From Clostridia bacterium (GTDB lineage: Bacteria > Bacillota > Clostridia > Oscillospirales > CAG-272), in assembly GCA_017481225.1 (NCBI GenBank), contig JAFUPM010000038.1, positions 1 through 55,898 on the forward strand: DNA of 55,898 nucleotides. Direction: 5' to 3'. Of this stretch, positions 43,985 through 53,669 are shown piece by piece (the first letter of the stretch is position 1; the number at the start of each line of letters is the position of its first letter). Under the pieces are notes generated by a model that searched no databases, was not told where the DNA came from, and worked only from the letters and a program-made list of their open reading frames with translations. A program made the translations under genes and the position numbers.

Positions 43985-45370
43985 ATGAAGCAATATACAA
44001 CGGATTTCACGCAGGGGAAGGTTACCCCCGCGTTAATAAAATTTGCAACTCCTCTGTTTATGGCAAGCCTTTTGCAGGTGTTCTACAATATGGCGGATAT
44101 GGTCATTGTAGGACAGGTTATGGGAAAGGTCGGACTGTCAGCCGTTGCAGTAGGAGGCGACGTTTCCAACTTTTTAGCCTTTATTGCTATGGGCTTTTCC
44201 GCGGCGGGGCAGGTTATTATTTCAAAAATGCTTGGAGAAGGCAGGCGCGATAAGCTCTCCGCCTTCATAGGCACTATGTGCAGCTTCCTAGCTCTGTCTG
44301 CAATTGCCTTCACGGTAATCGGTTACGTTTTCCGCGACCTTCTTTTGAAGCTTATGAACACCCCTGCCGAGGCGGAGGGCGAAGCCTTGGCTTACGCCAC
44401 GGTATGCATATTCGGAATGGTGTTCATCTATGGCTATAACGCTATGAGCGCTATCCTGCGCGGTATGGGCGACTCGAAGCACCCCTTTATATTTATAGCC
44501 ATATCCTCGGTAATTAACGTTGTTTTAGATATAATACTCGTAGTATTTTGCGGCATGGGTGCTATGGGTGCCGCCGTCGCCACGGTTATCAGCCAGGCTG
44601 TGAGCCTTATTCTGTGCGTCATCTTCGTCTATAAAAAACGCGCAAGCTACGGGCTTGACTTCAAGGGTGGGGACTTCCTTATTCAGCTCGAGCATCTTGT
44701 GCGACTTTTAAAGCTCGGTATACCTATGGCAATTAAGTTTGCTGCAATACAGCTCTCCCGTCTTTTCGTCAATTCCTTCATCAACACCTTCGGCGTTACG
44801 GTATCCGCGTTCTCGGCTGTTGCGAATAAAATTAACAGCATCTCGAACCTCATTTCCAACGCCTTCAACACCGCGGGCTCCTCTATGGTAGCTCAGAATA
44901 TCGGAGCTAAAAAATACGAGCGAGTACCCCGAATTCTCTACACGGTAGGGGGGATAACCTGCAGTGTGGCTATAATTTTAAGCCTTACAACCGTCATTTT
45001 CCCCGACCTTGTATTCGGTATATTCACAAGCGACGCCGACGTTATCGAGGTCGGCTACAGCTACCTTCCCGTGGCTGTGATAATTTTCTTCGGCTCGGCA
45101 TTGCGCGCTATTGCAAACGCCCTTATTAACGGTACGGGTAATACTGTAATAAATTTCGCTACAGCAATACTCGACGGCTTGGTTTTACGCATCGGATTTT
45201 CGCTACTGTTCGGTATCGTGCTGGGTATGGATGCCGTCGGCTTCTGGCTTGGCGATGCTCTCGCAGGACTCACCCCCTTCGTTATCGGAGTCGTGTTCTA
45301 TCTGAGCGGCTCCTGGAGAAAGGATAAATCACGCCCCGAAAAGGAAAAAGCGCAAAAAATCTCGGCGTAA
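43985..45370 (+). CDS. MATE-family multidrug efflux transporter
   Basis: 461 residues from the ATG at 43985; the longer frame begins at the -10 region and is unlikely. Twelve predicted helices in two MatE halves, with MADMVIVGQVMGKVGLSAVA and the second-half counterpart SRLFVNSFINTFGVTVSAFS. Ends in a charged tail. Na+ or H+ coupled drug or metabolite export; substrate unknown. A terminator follows at 45481. Confidence 0.92.
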   Translation: MKQYTTDFTQGKVTPALIKFATPLFMASLLQVFYNMADMVIVGQVMGKVGLSAVAVGGDVSNFLAFIAMGFSAAGQVIISKMLGEGRRDKLSAFIGTMCSFLALSAIAFTVIGYVFRDLLLKLMNTPAEAEGEALAYATVCIFGMVFIYGYNAMSAILRGMGDSKHPFIFIAISSVINVVLDIILVVFCGMGAMGAAVATVISQAVSLILCVIFVYKKRASYGLDFKGGDFLIQLEHLVRLLKLGIPMAIKFAAIQLSRLFVNSFINTFGVTVSAFSAVANKINSISNLISNAFNTAGSSMVAQNIGAKKYERVPRILYTVGGITCSVAIILSLTTVIFPDLVFGIFTSDADVIEVGYSYLPVAVIIFFGSALRAIANALINGTGNTVINFATAILDGLVLRIGFSLLFGIVLGMDAVGFWLGDALAGLTPFVIGVVFYLSGSWRKDKSRPEKEKAQKISA

Positions 45371-45480
45371 TAAAAGCCGAAGCTCTGACCGTTTTAAGAT
45401 GGACTAAATAGTCCTCTCATAAAAACTTTTTGCCCTTCAAGATTGATTTAATCAATAATCAACTTCCACATAAATGCTTT

Positions 45481-45511
45481 AGGGACTGCCTGTTGCGGCA
45501 GTCCCTTTTTT
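45481..45511 (+). terminator. Intrinsic terminator
   Basis: AGGGACTGCC (45481-45490) pairs with GGCAGTCCCT (45497-45506), loop TGTTGC, followed by six T residues. Confidence 0.88.
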
Positions 45512-45558
45512 ATTAAAAATTCAAAGATTTGATTATAACTATTTACATTTTATTGCGT

Positions 45559-46419
45559 TTACAGCCCTATACCCCGTATAATGTCCATAGTCTTTAGACT
45601 ACAACCATTGTATTCAAGCTCGTCCTTTTCAAAGGGGAGGGGTGCGTGAGAGTCTAGCCTTATTAAGGAGATGTTGCGGAGTATATCCTCTCTGTGACCC
45701 TCAATTAACTCGCGGTACCTTTTGTTCTCGATTTTGTGGCTGTCACGAAGCAAATCTTCTATATGTCCGTATGTATTTATTAGTTTTGCGGCAGTTTTGG
45801 GCCCGATACCCGACACACCGCGTATATTGTCTGCGCTGTCTCCAAACAACGCCTTTGCATCGGCGTAATGGGTGGGCGGAATACCGAATTTATCTCTGAC
45901 GTACTCCTCGTCGCACAGCACCGAGCTATCTCCTCTATACCTGATAATTCGGACACTTGGTGACACAAGCTGGAAATAGTCGCTATCGTGAGAGGAGATA
46001 CAGACCTGCATATTCTCCCCATACCTTATAGCATAGGAGGCTATTACGTCGTCACATTCACACTCCACCGCCTCGGTGTGACATATCCCCATATAGTCGA
46101 GGGCGCGATAAATGTCCGGTAGGGCTGTAAAGGGATTTTTCTCCTCTGGCAGCTCTGAGTAGTCGGGACGGTTAGCCTTGTACTCCTCCAGAAGCTCGCA
46201 TCTCGGGTTGTGGGTTTCGCTGTCAAATATTACTGCAAGGTGGGTAGGGCTTGTCATTTTTATAAGCTTCAGCACAGCTCCCACAAAGCCTATTGCAGCC
46301 CGTATGTCCTTTCCGTCCCGAGAAGGAATTTTTGCAGGCATACCGTAGAACATCTGGAAGAGCAGGTGATGCCCGTCTATGAGCAAAAGCCTACCACGTG
46401 TCTCAATTTTCTCTTTCAT
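45559..46419 (-). CDS. 5'-3' exonuclease / flap endonuclease (PolI N-terminal domain-like)
   Basis: 286 residues. LLIDGHHLLFQMFYG, acid residues in VIFDSETHNPR and VECECDDVIASYA, ISSHDSDYFQLV, then a helix-hairpin-helix (GVSGIGPKTAAKLI). It matches standalone 5'-3' exonucleases. Probably removes RNA primers or flaps. Its ATG overlaps the stop of the upstream membrane-protein gene by 4 bp. Confidence 0.92.
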   Translation of the reverse strand: MKEKIETRGRLLLIDGHHLLFQMFYGMPAKIPSRDGKDIRAAIGFVGAVLKLIKMTSPTHLAVIFDSETHNPRCELLEEYKANRPDYSELPEEKNPFTALPDIYRALDYMGICHTEAVECECDDVIASYAIRYGENMQVCISSHDSDYFQLVSPSVRIIRYRGDSSVLCDEEYVRDKFGIPPTHYADAKALFGDSADNIRGVSGIGPKTAAKLINTYGHIEDLLRDSHKIENKRYRELIEGHREDILRNISLIRLDSHAPLPFEKDELEYNGCSLKTMDIIRGIGL

Positions 46420-46847
46420 TTCTTTAGTGAAACGATATTTGCCACAAGGGCTACGGCTGAGATAAACGTGAGTATAAGCGAGATTATCATACCGCCTCTC
46501 AGCCCTGCGTCAAGCATAAATGCCACACTCATCAGTGCCGCGCAAATGACGAACAAAACGTCGAAAACAATACACGCCACCACAGCTCCGCGACCTCCAC
46601 GCTTCAGCGCAACGCACCGCAGGACCAGGGGTACAAGCTCTATTATCATAACCGACAGAGCTATAATGGCAAAGACCAAAAGCAGAGCCATACCAAGCCC
46701 TGCGCCCAGGCCCTCCCAGCCCTCGTAATCTCCGCCTCTTAGGGCAAGGGAAGAGAAAAAGCATATTGCAGCAAGCACTAAAGAAGCCGCCGCCGCGGAG
46801 ATATAGCAGGCGAGGGCAACCCCTCCCCAAAGATTTTTTCTTCTCAT
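46416..46847 (-). CDS. Unknown four-helix membrane protein
   Basis: 143 residues; hydrophobic segments near ISAAAASLVLAAICFFSSLA, LLLVFAIIALSVMIIELVP, ACIVFDVLFVICAALMSVAF and IISLILTFISAVALVANIV. AAAAGGAGAAAGAAATG marks the start. No family was recognised. It overlaps the exonuclease gene by 4 bp. Confidence 0.7.
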   Translation of the reverse strand: MRRKNLWGGVALACYISAAAASLVLAAICFFSSLALRGGDYEGWEGLGAGLGMALLLVFAIIALSVMIIELVPLVLRCVALKRGGRGAVVACIVFDVLFVICAALMSVAFMLDAGLRGGMIISLILTFISAVALVANIVSLKK

Positions 46848-47045
46848 TTCTTTCTCCTTTTGATGTAGTTTAGAGTTTTGTGAATAGGAGCAAATATTTG
46901 CCCGATTTTCTGTAAATCTCGCCTGAAAGCAAGACTTATCCCGATAGAACCGAAGGCGATAGCGCTGATTTCTGACAGCCTTGGTTCAAAGCTTTGAATA
47001 TGATTTTTAATTTCTATTGAACAAGAGCCTTGAGCTGACAGAGCT

Positions 47046-47834
47046 TTAACCAAAAACCTCTGCTGCACCAACGACCCTGAGGACGTCACTGTCAACTCTG
47101 TCTCTGCCATAGGCATCAAAGAACCGCTCGCGAAGGCTGTCTGTGCCCAGGTTAAAGCCGAGAGTCCAAGCACCCCAGAAAAGGTCAACGTGTCTGTCTC
47201 CCACGCCCGCAAGCCCCAAGTCGATAAAGCTCGAAAAGCCCCAGGAGTCGAGAAGTATATTGGGTAGGCAGAAGTCTCCGTGAATAAGAGTATCCGACCT
47301 CAGAAGGCAAGCGCCCTCGGTCAGTACGGCGAACGCTTCTTCTGCGCAGCGGTAGCCGAAGCTGTCGGGGAAGTGGGACGTGTCGTAATTTCCTGTAAAA
47401 TAGTTCTCTCTTGCAAGGGCTATATATTCACTCGTCCTGTCTTTTACAGGGCAGGTAGAAAAGTCCATTTCGTGCAGCTCGCGGAGAACCTTTGCTATAG
47501 TGTCGCACAGCTGCTTCGGGTTTTCAAGATACGTGTTGTGAGTGCAGTCCTCACCCCTTGCCCGACGGGTTAAAAGCAGGTCGCAGTCGGGCGTGGAAAA
47601 ATACCCGAGAGCTTCGGGCGCAAGCCCTATCTTATGGAAGTAGGAGGTCATACTCGCCTCCCTTTTTAGGGTGCCCGGGGCGGCACGCTTTAAGTAATAG
47701 CCCGTGTCTTTTTCTATGTAGTAGACTCTCGCCTCGGGAGACGAGGAGCTGTCGTATATCTTTGCGCCCGTGATAAGCGCTCCGAGCTCTGTCGGCAGCT
47801 TTTCCGTTTTGATAGTTGTAGGCGTTCTTTTCAT
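47046..47834 (-). CDS. APH(3')-like aminoglycoside phosphotransferase
   Basis: 262 residues. It keeps the kinase residues of the family: K49 and E59 in the N-lobe, the HGDFCLPN loop (D187) and IDLGLAGVGDRHVDL with D205. The C-terminus ends in AAEVFG, close to the EVFG end usual in APH(3') proteins, so it looks complete. It could inactivate aminoglycosides or act on another substrate. Flanked by house genes on the leftward strand with no visible mobile element. Confidence 0.85.
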   Translation of the reverse strand: MKRTPTTIKTEKLPTELGALITGAKIYDSSSSPEARVYYIEKDTGYYLKRAAPGTLKREASMTSYFHKIGLAPEALGYFSTPDCDLLLTRRARGEDCTHNTYLENPKQLCDTIAKVLRELHEMDFSTCPVKDRTSEYIALARENYFTGNYDTSHFPDSFGYRCAEEAFAVLTEGACLLRSDTLIHGDFCLPNILLDSWGFSSFIDLGLAGVGDRHVDLFWGAWTLGFNLGTDSLRERFFDAYGRDRVDSDVLRVVGAAEVFG

Positions 47835-47846
47835 ATTGCCTCGTTT

Positions 47847-49433
47847 TTATAGCTTGACGGACTTAAGTGACGAGACGTGTCCGAGTTTTTGACTTTTTGC
47901 GTCACTCTGAGCCTTACTTTTTCCAGTGTGTCCGAAAAGCTTAAATAAAGGATAAAAAATCAGAGTTCCAATATAGTATCCCGACATATCAATAAGCACG
48001 TCGGATAGTGTGCTTGTTCTTCCCGGCATATAGCTTTGTATGTATTCGGTAACGGCCGCAACCAGCAGCGCGCCTGCGCTATAGTTGAGAAAACTTAACA
48101 CGGGGTGCCTCTTTTTGAAGAATCTGAACATATTAAGCCCGAAAGCTGCAAAGGCAATAAAGCCCAGAGTGTGTCCGAGAACCTTGTGTACGAAAACCGA
48201 GGTGTTATTCTTCATAATTCGGGTAAGGCTCGTATCTATGACAGTCTTGACGGTGTAGGTGCGCTCGTCTCTGGAGACACCGTCATCAACTATAAGCTTC
48301 AGCGAGCTTCTACCGAGCTTTTTGCCCGTCACGGTCAGTATGCCGTCCTTGACGCTTGCCGACAGCATTTCGCTGTCGTATTCTAACGTCACCTCCCTGT
48401 AGGTTGCGTGGGCGTCGAAAACAAGGGGAAGGGCGGTTTCATTTTTGTTATATAGCTTTATTTGCTCCTCCGAGACTGCAATAGTCGGTGCCACCACAAC
48501 GTTTTTTATATTCAGCGTTATTGATTTAGAGAAGCCGTTCGGGAGAGTAACCGTCAAGGTTTCCTCGCCGCTTTTATTGTAGATAATTTTGTCCGATTTT
48601 CCAACATTGCAAAGCCCCGAGCCGAAGGCCACGTTGTAGTCGGTTATCACTCGCTTTCCGTCCTTATAAAGGGTGAGGGCGTAGAAGCTTTTGACGCTGC
48701 CGTCGGGCCTTTTTGATATGTTCGTTAAACGAATTTCGTCAAAGCTTGTGACCTCCCGCGAGGACTTGACAGAAAAGCTTTTGGTTACGGCTTCGCTCCC
48801 GTTTCCAAGCCTAAAGGTAAGAGATACCGTCTCGCCTTCAGGTGTTGCCTTAATAGGCATTAGTGTTCTATCATCTATAGCCTCAAAGTACTCGGGGTCA
48901 AAGATTACCTCGAAGTCGCTCTCGGAGTACACCTCGCCCGTCGCAATCCTGAGTACCGCAATAACAGGCACTCCGACACGGGTATAGCTGACGTTTGTGC
49001 CAAGGCTTCTGACAACGTACTCCGCCGTAATGTTCTCGGGATATTTTTTTATAAACCTTACGGTTATGATTTTTTCAAAGTCGGGGTCAGCCTCCGAGCT
49101 TATACGTATTCTGCCCTCGCTAAAGTCGTCATCGGTTCGCACACCCTTGAATTCGCCGCTTTCGGCATTTACTGTCAACGTAGAGTCCAAAGCCTCAAAT
49201 CTGAGGCAAGGGTCGCTGCCTATCCGTCCCTCTGCCGTGTACTTTGGAGATACGCTTTTCCCGACAGGGTAGCTATCCTCCAGGTCGACGGAAACGTCCT
49301 CAATCTCCACCCTTCCAAGCTCATCGGTAATGAGGCTCATAATACTGTTTGATATGGATTTGCCAAAGGTGAGAACGAGTGTTAAAAGCAATCCGAAGCT
49401 GATATAAAGGGCTATTGCCCAGCGTTTGTTCAT
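47847..49433 (-). CDS. Ig-like domains fused to a C-terminal VanZ domain
   Basis: 528 residues from the ATG at 49431-49433 with GGAGTAACGAT before it. Residues 1-25 form a signal or anchor helix (KRWAIALYISFGLLLTLVL). Residues about 40-410 are extracellular beta-rich repeats (for example RIRISSEADPDFEKIITVRF, SLTFRLGNGSEAVTKSFSVK, VTVTLPNGFSKSITLNIKN). The C-terminal 120 residues are VanZ-like (HKVLGHTLGFIAFAAFGLN, AVTEYIQSYMPGRTSTLSDV). VanZ is linked to teicoplanin resistance in enterococci, but most family members have unknown roles. Confidence 0.82.
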   Translation of the reverse strand: MNKRWAIALYISFGLLLTLVLTFGKSISNSIMSLITDELGRVEIEDVSVDLEDSYPVGKSVSPKYTAEGRIGSDPCLRFEALDSTLTVNAESGEFKGVRTDDDFSEGRIRISSEADPDFEKIITVRFIKKYPENITAEYVVRSLGTNVSYTRVGVPVIAVLRIATGEVYSESDFEVIFDPEYFEAIDDRTLMPIKATPEGETVSLTFRLGNGSEAVTKSFSVKSSREVTSFDEIRLTNISKRPDGSVKSFYALTLYKDGKRVITDYNVAFGSGLCNVGKSDKIIYNKSGEETLTVTLPNGFSKSITLNIKNVVVAPTIAVSEEQIKLYNKNETALPLVFDAHATYREVTLEYDSEMLSASVKDGILTVTGKKLGRSSLKLIVDDGVSRDERTYTVKTVIDTSLTRIMKNNTSVFVHKVLGHTLGFIAFAAFGLNMFRFFKKRHPVLSFLNYSAGALLVAAVTEYIQSYMPGRTSTLSDVLIDMSGYYIGTLIFYPLFKLFGHTGKSKAQSDAKSQKLGHVSSLKSVKL

Positions 49434-49491
49434 ATCGTTACTCCATAAGTAAACTTGCGAATTTGTAAAGTATAGTATGAATTTGTGCCTA

Positions 49492-50172
49492 TTAAAGGTC
49501 CCACCAAAGGTCATCTCCGCCCTCAAGCTCCATACCGTCGCGGAGCTTTTTAAGCTCCTCCTTGGTCACCTCGGGGTCGGCTCCGTTAGTCACGGCGAGC
49601 TTGTAATATCTTTTGCACTCCTCGCGCCTCTTTAATACGAAGTGGCAAAGACAAAGGCAATTCGCCGCCTGGTAGATATTGCCCTTAATGGAGAGGGCAC
49701 GCTCGCAGCAGGTAATGGCTTTCTCGTACTCTCCCATACGGTAGTAGGTCAGCCCGAGATTGTTGTGGGCGTAGGGGTTCTCGGGGTCACAGCTTATTGC
49801 ATTCTGAAATGCCTCAATGGCATCACCGTAGTTGCCCTGACGGCGGTATAGGAGTCCGAGGTTTGAGTGGATTGTGCTTCTTTTTGGGTCGATAGAAAGT
49901 ACCTGCCTATATGCATCAATGCAGGGCGCAAAGTAGTGCATTTCGTCGTAGCAAAGAGCAATGAACGTTAGCACCGCGCACCTTTCGTTGTCGGTTTTGC
50001 ATTTTCTGTTTAAGCTAATGAGTATTTTCAGAGCATCCTCGTTTTTATCCTTGTTGAAAAGGTCGATAGCCTCCAAGAGCTTATCCAATAACCTCCGTCT
50101 GAAAAATCCCGAGAAGGAATCCCGTATATGCTCAGAGTAGGTTCTCATATAGTAATCGTATTTAATGTTCAT
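49492..50172 (-). CDS. TPR-repeat protein
   Basis: 226 residues. Tandem tetratricopeptide repeats from about residue 60 to 200 (STIHSNLGLLYRRQGNYGDA, AHNNLGLTYYRMGEYEKAIT). No signal peptide. GAGGAGAAAAAATG marks the start. A scaffold for protein interaction; partner unknown. Confidence 0.9.
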   Translation of the reverse strand: MNIKYDYYMRTYSEHIRDSFSGFFRRRLLDKLLEAIDLFNKDKNEDALKILISLNRKCKTDNERCAVLTFIALCYDEMHYFAPCIDAYRQVLSIDPKRSTIHSNLGLLYRRQGNYGDAIEAFQNAISCDPENPYAHNNLGLTYYRMGEYEKAITCCERALSIKGNIYQAANCLCLCHFVLKRREECKRYYKLAVTNGADPEVTKEELKKLRDGMELEGGDDLWWDL

Positions 50173-50209
50173 TTTTTCTCCTCTTTATTCTTCGGCATTG
50201 GCGTAGCAT

Positions 50210-50641
50210 CTATTGCTTTAATATCATAGTGACGTGAGGGATACCCTCCTCGTCGAATTCGGGAGATGCGACAACAAACCCTAACCTCTCGTAGAAACGC
50301 ATCGCGTGAGTTTGGGCGTGGAGCATAATTTTATCAGAGCCGAAGTGGTTTTTAATCTTTGGAATAGCCTCCTCCATAAGCCTTGTTCCAAGCCCCTTGC
50401 CGTGAGGTGTGGAGAGAACTCTGCCGATTTGTACCGCACCGTCCTCAGCCCTGTAGGCTCTGAGGTAGGCTATAACCTCTATTCCTTCCTTAATGAAGCA
50501 ATGAAGGCTACCGTAGTCAACTCTGTCGAAATCCTGGCAGACGATACCCTGCTCAAGCAGAAATATCTTCGTCCTGGCTCTGACTATCTCGTATAGCTCA
50601 CGCGTTGTAAGCTCATCAAATTCTTTTATTATCAGTTCCAA
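50210..50641 (-). CDS. elaA: GNAT acetyltransferase, ElaA type
   Basis: 143 residues with a TTG start. RTKIFLLEQGIVCQDFDRVD, then acetyl-CoA motif A (QIGRVLSTPHGKGLGTRLME) and MRFYERLGFVVAS give the ElaA family. Function in the cell unknown. Confidence 0.88.
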   Translation of the reverse strand: MELIIKEFDELTTRELYEIVRARTKIFLLEQGIVCQDFDRVDYGSLHCFIKEGIEVIAYLRAYRAEDGAVQIGRVLSTPHGKGLGTRLMEEAIPKIKNHFGSDKIMLHAQTHAMRFYERLGFVVASPEFDEEGIPHVTMILKQ

Positions 50642-50718
50642 TTAATTCCGTTTACCTTTCTTAATATAGGGCTTTTTGAAAAGTATGGTTTACAAAAATG
50701 GGGAAAATTGCGATAAAT

Positions 50719-51594
50719 TTATGCCTCCTCCGACCTTCCCAAAAGGAATACTGCGAAAATAATCAGCGCAATTCCAAGGGCGGAGAATACGTCGAGTGTC
50801 TCCCCAAAGAGCGCAACGCTGAAAAGTGTGGCTGACATAGGCTCTACTATGCCGAGGGAGGAAACGGTTCCTGCAGGAAGCTCCTTCATAGCTAAGGTGT
50901 AGAGGAAATACGGCACGATAAAGGTACAGACACCGAGAGCCAGAAGCAGAGGAATTGTAGCGACGGGCTCCCTAATAACGCTTTCGGCATACCGCGCGGG
51001 CTCCGACACAAAGAGGGAAATCGCCGTCATTGCAGCGAAGGCGTAAAGGGTCACTGAAACGGGAGCCATACCCCGTCGCATAGCGATTTTCGTCAGTATA
51101 TTATATGCGCCGTAGGATATTCCCGAGGCAAAGCCGAGAAGTATTCCCGTAGCATCAAATTTCAGTCCCCCCACAATTCCCGAAACAAAGCAACAGCCCG
51201 TAAGCATCAAGACCACAGATACAAGCTTACCTTTTGTCAGCTTCTCGCCAAAGAAGAGAACCGAGAAGATAAGGACGTAAATGGGCGCCATATACATCAG
51301 CACAACGGCGGTTGAAACAGAGGTCATCTGCATAGAGAGGAAGTAGCAGCCGCCCGTTCCGAAAAGCGACGCGCCAATGCCTAAAAGCAGGGGAAGCTCC
51401 CCAAATTTTATCCGCAGAAGCTCTCTTTTGGCTATCAGAACGTAGCCGAGAATTCCAAGGAAGGACACGGCGGCTCTCGTTGCCGTCATTTGCAGGCTCG
51501 TGAAGCCGTAGGGCGCAAGATAGTGAACGAAAATGCCCGACGTGCCCCAGAGTACACCCGCTACAATGACGTATATAATTGATTTGGTTTTCAT
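50719..51594 (-). CDS. DMT-superfamily (EamA) transporter
   Basis: 291 residues with about ten helices in two EamA repeats (VAGVLWGTSGIFVHYLAPYG, FASGISYGAYNILTKIAMRR). Not closely similar to the DMT gene at 31412. Substrate unknown. Confidence 0.9.
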   Translation of the reverse strand: MKTKSIIYVIVAGVLWGTSGIFVHYLAPYGFTSLQMTATRAAVSFLGILGYVLIAKRELLRIKFGELPLLLGIGASLFGTGGCYFLSMQMTSVSTAVVLMYMAPIYVLIFSVLFFGEKLTKGKLVSVVLMLTGCCFVSGIVGGLKFDATGILLGFASGISYGAYNILTKIAMRRGMAPVSVTLYAFAAMTAISLFVSEPARYAESVIREPVATIPLLLALGVCTFIVPYFLYTLAMKELPAGTVSSLGIVEPMSATLFSVALFGETLDVFSALGIALIIFAVFLLGRSEEA

Positions 51595-51734
51595 TTTTAT
51601 GTTCTTTTTGTGTTATTATATTTTACTGCTTTTCTTAATTAGTCTGAAGGTGGGCTAATAATCAGCCCGAGGGGCAACGCCCGGGGGTTCTTTTTTGTTG
51701 GTACCGAGCCACGCAAGGCAAACCGTTAGCCGAT

Positions 51735-52742
51735 TTATCGGTACTCGTCAAGCACCTCTTTTAAGAGCTTCGGATTGTCGGTCATAATGCAGTCGCAACC
51801 AAGCTCTATAAGCTCTCTCATAGTTTCCTCGTCGTTGATAGTCCAGTATTGCACTGCAACGCCCCTTCTGTGAGCGCGGTTTACGTAGGATTTTTTAGCT
51901 AATCCAAGAGTTATGCCAACGTCGTACTCGACGGGTATCTGCAGGCAGGCAAAGTCGGAAGAATCGAAAATATTAACGCCCAGCATCGTCGTAACGATGA
52001 AGGTAGCCGCCGTGCCGGTAGGCGCGCCGCGGTAAAGGTCGGGATACTTGCTTTTCAGCTCCTCCTCAATCTCGTCGTGGAAGGTACCGACCACAATTCT
52101 GTCTCTGTAATTTGGGTAGGCATCGAGAGTTCCGTCCAGAATTTCGCAGGCTCTGTAGCCGCGCTCGCCGCTGTCCTTAATCTCCACGATAAACAGAAGC
52201 TCGGGCACCTCCTCGTAGAACTCTGCGAAAAGTCTGTCAACCGTAGCTATCTGCAGTCCTGCGCCCTCAAGGTCGTCCTCGTCCTTGTAGATGCGCTTGC
52301 CCGATTCGTCCTCGAAGTAGTAGCCGAAATTGTACTCGCGCAGCTCTTCGAGAGTCATATCCTTAATATAGTGACGCGCCGATTTGTCGCGGCACAGCTC
52401 ACGAACCTCCTCGAGGGAAATGTCTCCGTTTATATTGCAGGTCTCGTCAATATAGCTGTCGTGGTTATATACGAGATAGCCGTCCTTGGTAAGATACAGG
52501 TCGCTCTCAATAATCTCAACTCCGTAGGTTCTCACAGCCTCGCGGAAAGCGAGCATAGTATTCTCGGGATTGCACTCGCCTCCGCCGCGATGTGCGGCAA
52601 TCATTGGCAGCTCTCCTTCCCCAACAATAAAGGGATTGTTTTCAACGTTCTTTTTCGGCGGTATAACGTTTATTACCGTCATAAACAGAATAACCGCAGC
52701 GATAGTGCCGCCTAAAATCTTAAGACCGGTATGCTTTTTCAT
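51735..52742 (-). CDS. Glycerophosphodiester phosphodiesterase
   Basis: 335 residues from the ATG at 52740-52742, after AGGAGAATGTACA. An N-terminal hydrophobic anchor (IAAVILFMTVINVIP) and then the GDPD core: IAAHRGGGECNPENTMLAFR, IESDLYLTKDGYLVYNHD, VVGTFHD and CIMTDNP. Hydrolyses glycerophosphodiesters to sn-glycerol-3-phosphate and an alcohol, probably outside the membrane. Confidence 0.93.
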   Translation of the reverse strand: MKKHTGLKILGGTIAAVILFMTVINVIPPKKNVENNPFIVGEGELPMIAAHRGGGECNPENTMLAFREAVRTYGVEIIESDLYLTKDGYLVYNHDSYIDETCNINGDISLEEVRELCRDKSARHYIKDMTLEELREYNFGYYFEDESGKRIYKDEDDLEGAGLQIATVDRLFAEFYEEVPELLFIVEIKDSGERGYRACEILDGTLDAYPNYRDRIVVGTFHDEIEEELKSKYPDLYRGAPTGTAATFIVTTMLGVNIFDSSDFACLQIPVEYDVGITLGLAKKSYVNRAHRRGVAVQYWTINDEETMRELIELGCDCIMTDNPKLLKEVLDEYR

Positions 52743-53039
52743 TGTACATTCTCCTAATAAAATTTTGTAAATTCTTCGCAATTAATTTTTATATTCCGAT
52801 TTTATAATGCTTAAATTTATGCTATTTTGCAAACTATAATTTACTATTTTCTGCATTTTTAACAATTTGACATTATCTGATGAGTGATAAACTTAAAGCA
52901 AAAGCAATGCCAGACTAGACAAATAATGAAGCTAGAAAGAGTCAAGTCGCGCTTGCTTTGCTCATTGAACGAGGTTTCCTTCGACTGCAGTCGGAGCCTC
53001 ACAGTTTCGGACTCCTCTCGCTTCAGGCGAGCATAGCTT
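52743..53039. other. AT-rich intergenic with hairpins
   Basis: No ORF with a usable start. Short inverted repeats near 52980-53000 (CTTCGACTGCAGTCGGAG) and 53020-53033 (CTCGCTTCAGGCGAG) lie downstream of the 53040 gene and may help end its transcript. Confidence 0.4.
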
Positions 53040-53546
53040 TTAATAAAGCTCGCTTGGATCGACGGGGCTTGAAATATCAAGGGTTGAAAGGAGCGCGTTA
53101 TCTGCGGTGACCATTTTATAGAGTCCGTCTCTGTGCGAACCCCTCACGGTGCAGATGCGAAAAGGCTCGTCGCGGCGAAGTTTCCTTACAGTACTGCCGG
53201 CCTCCACGTCGGGAAAGTCGGATTTTCTTTTGAGCGCATCCTTAACGGCATCTGTGCGGAAAGAAAAATACCCGTCGCTTCCCAGCTCGAAATCAGCAGG
53301 GAAACAAACAAAATCCCCGGTGGAAAGCGCGCTGAGCCTTTTTTGGAAAAGCGCTCTCGCTTCTTCGCTTATTGCAATAAACTCATAGCCGTAAATGGCG
53401 GTGCTCAAACGCACGCTAACTCCGCTCGACCCCGCTTTTTTCCCGGCTACCCGTATATATCCCTCCTCGTCCTTTGCCGAGGAATCGAAAACTAAAACGT
53501 CCGTCCCGTCCGCGTCCTTTTCGACGAATATTTTTGCATAGATCAT
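53040..53546 (-). CDS. Unknown protein
   Basis: 168 residues, beta-rich, with no recognised family (KIFVEKDADGTDVLVFDSSA, IYGYEFIAISEEARALFQKR, FRTDAVKDALKRKSDF). Starts after GAAAGGAAATAAAAAAT. Flanked by the accessory zone, and no neighbour points to its role. Confidence 0.6.
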   Translation of the reverse strand: MIYAKIFVEKDADGTDVLVFDSSAKDEEGYIRVAGKKAGSSGVSVRLSTAIYGYEFIAISEEARALFQKRLSALSTGDFVCFPADFELGSDGYFSFRTDAVKDALKRKSDFPDVEAGSTVRKLRRDEPFRICTVRGSHRDGLYKMVTADNALLSTLDISSPVDPSELY

Positions 53547-53669
53547 ATTTTTTATTTCCTTTCAGGGGAGCCAAAATTTGATTTAATAAACGTTATTGCT
53601 ATATCGGTATCCCCGTGCGCAGCACGCGACACGCTGGACGCGTGGTATTAATGGGTCTTAAAATGTGCG

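Noticed and set aside
46844-47212. 122-residue leftward frame overlapping the APH gene
   Set aside because: Its N-terminal half overlaps the well-supported APH gene in another frame. The unique part has no Met start or motif. The 198-bp gap is treated as non-coding.
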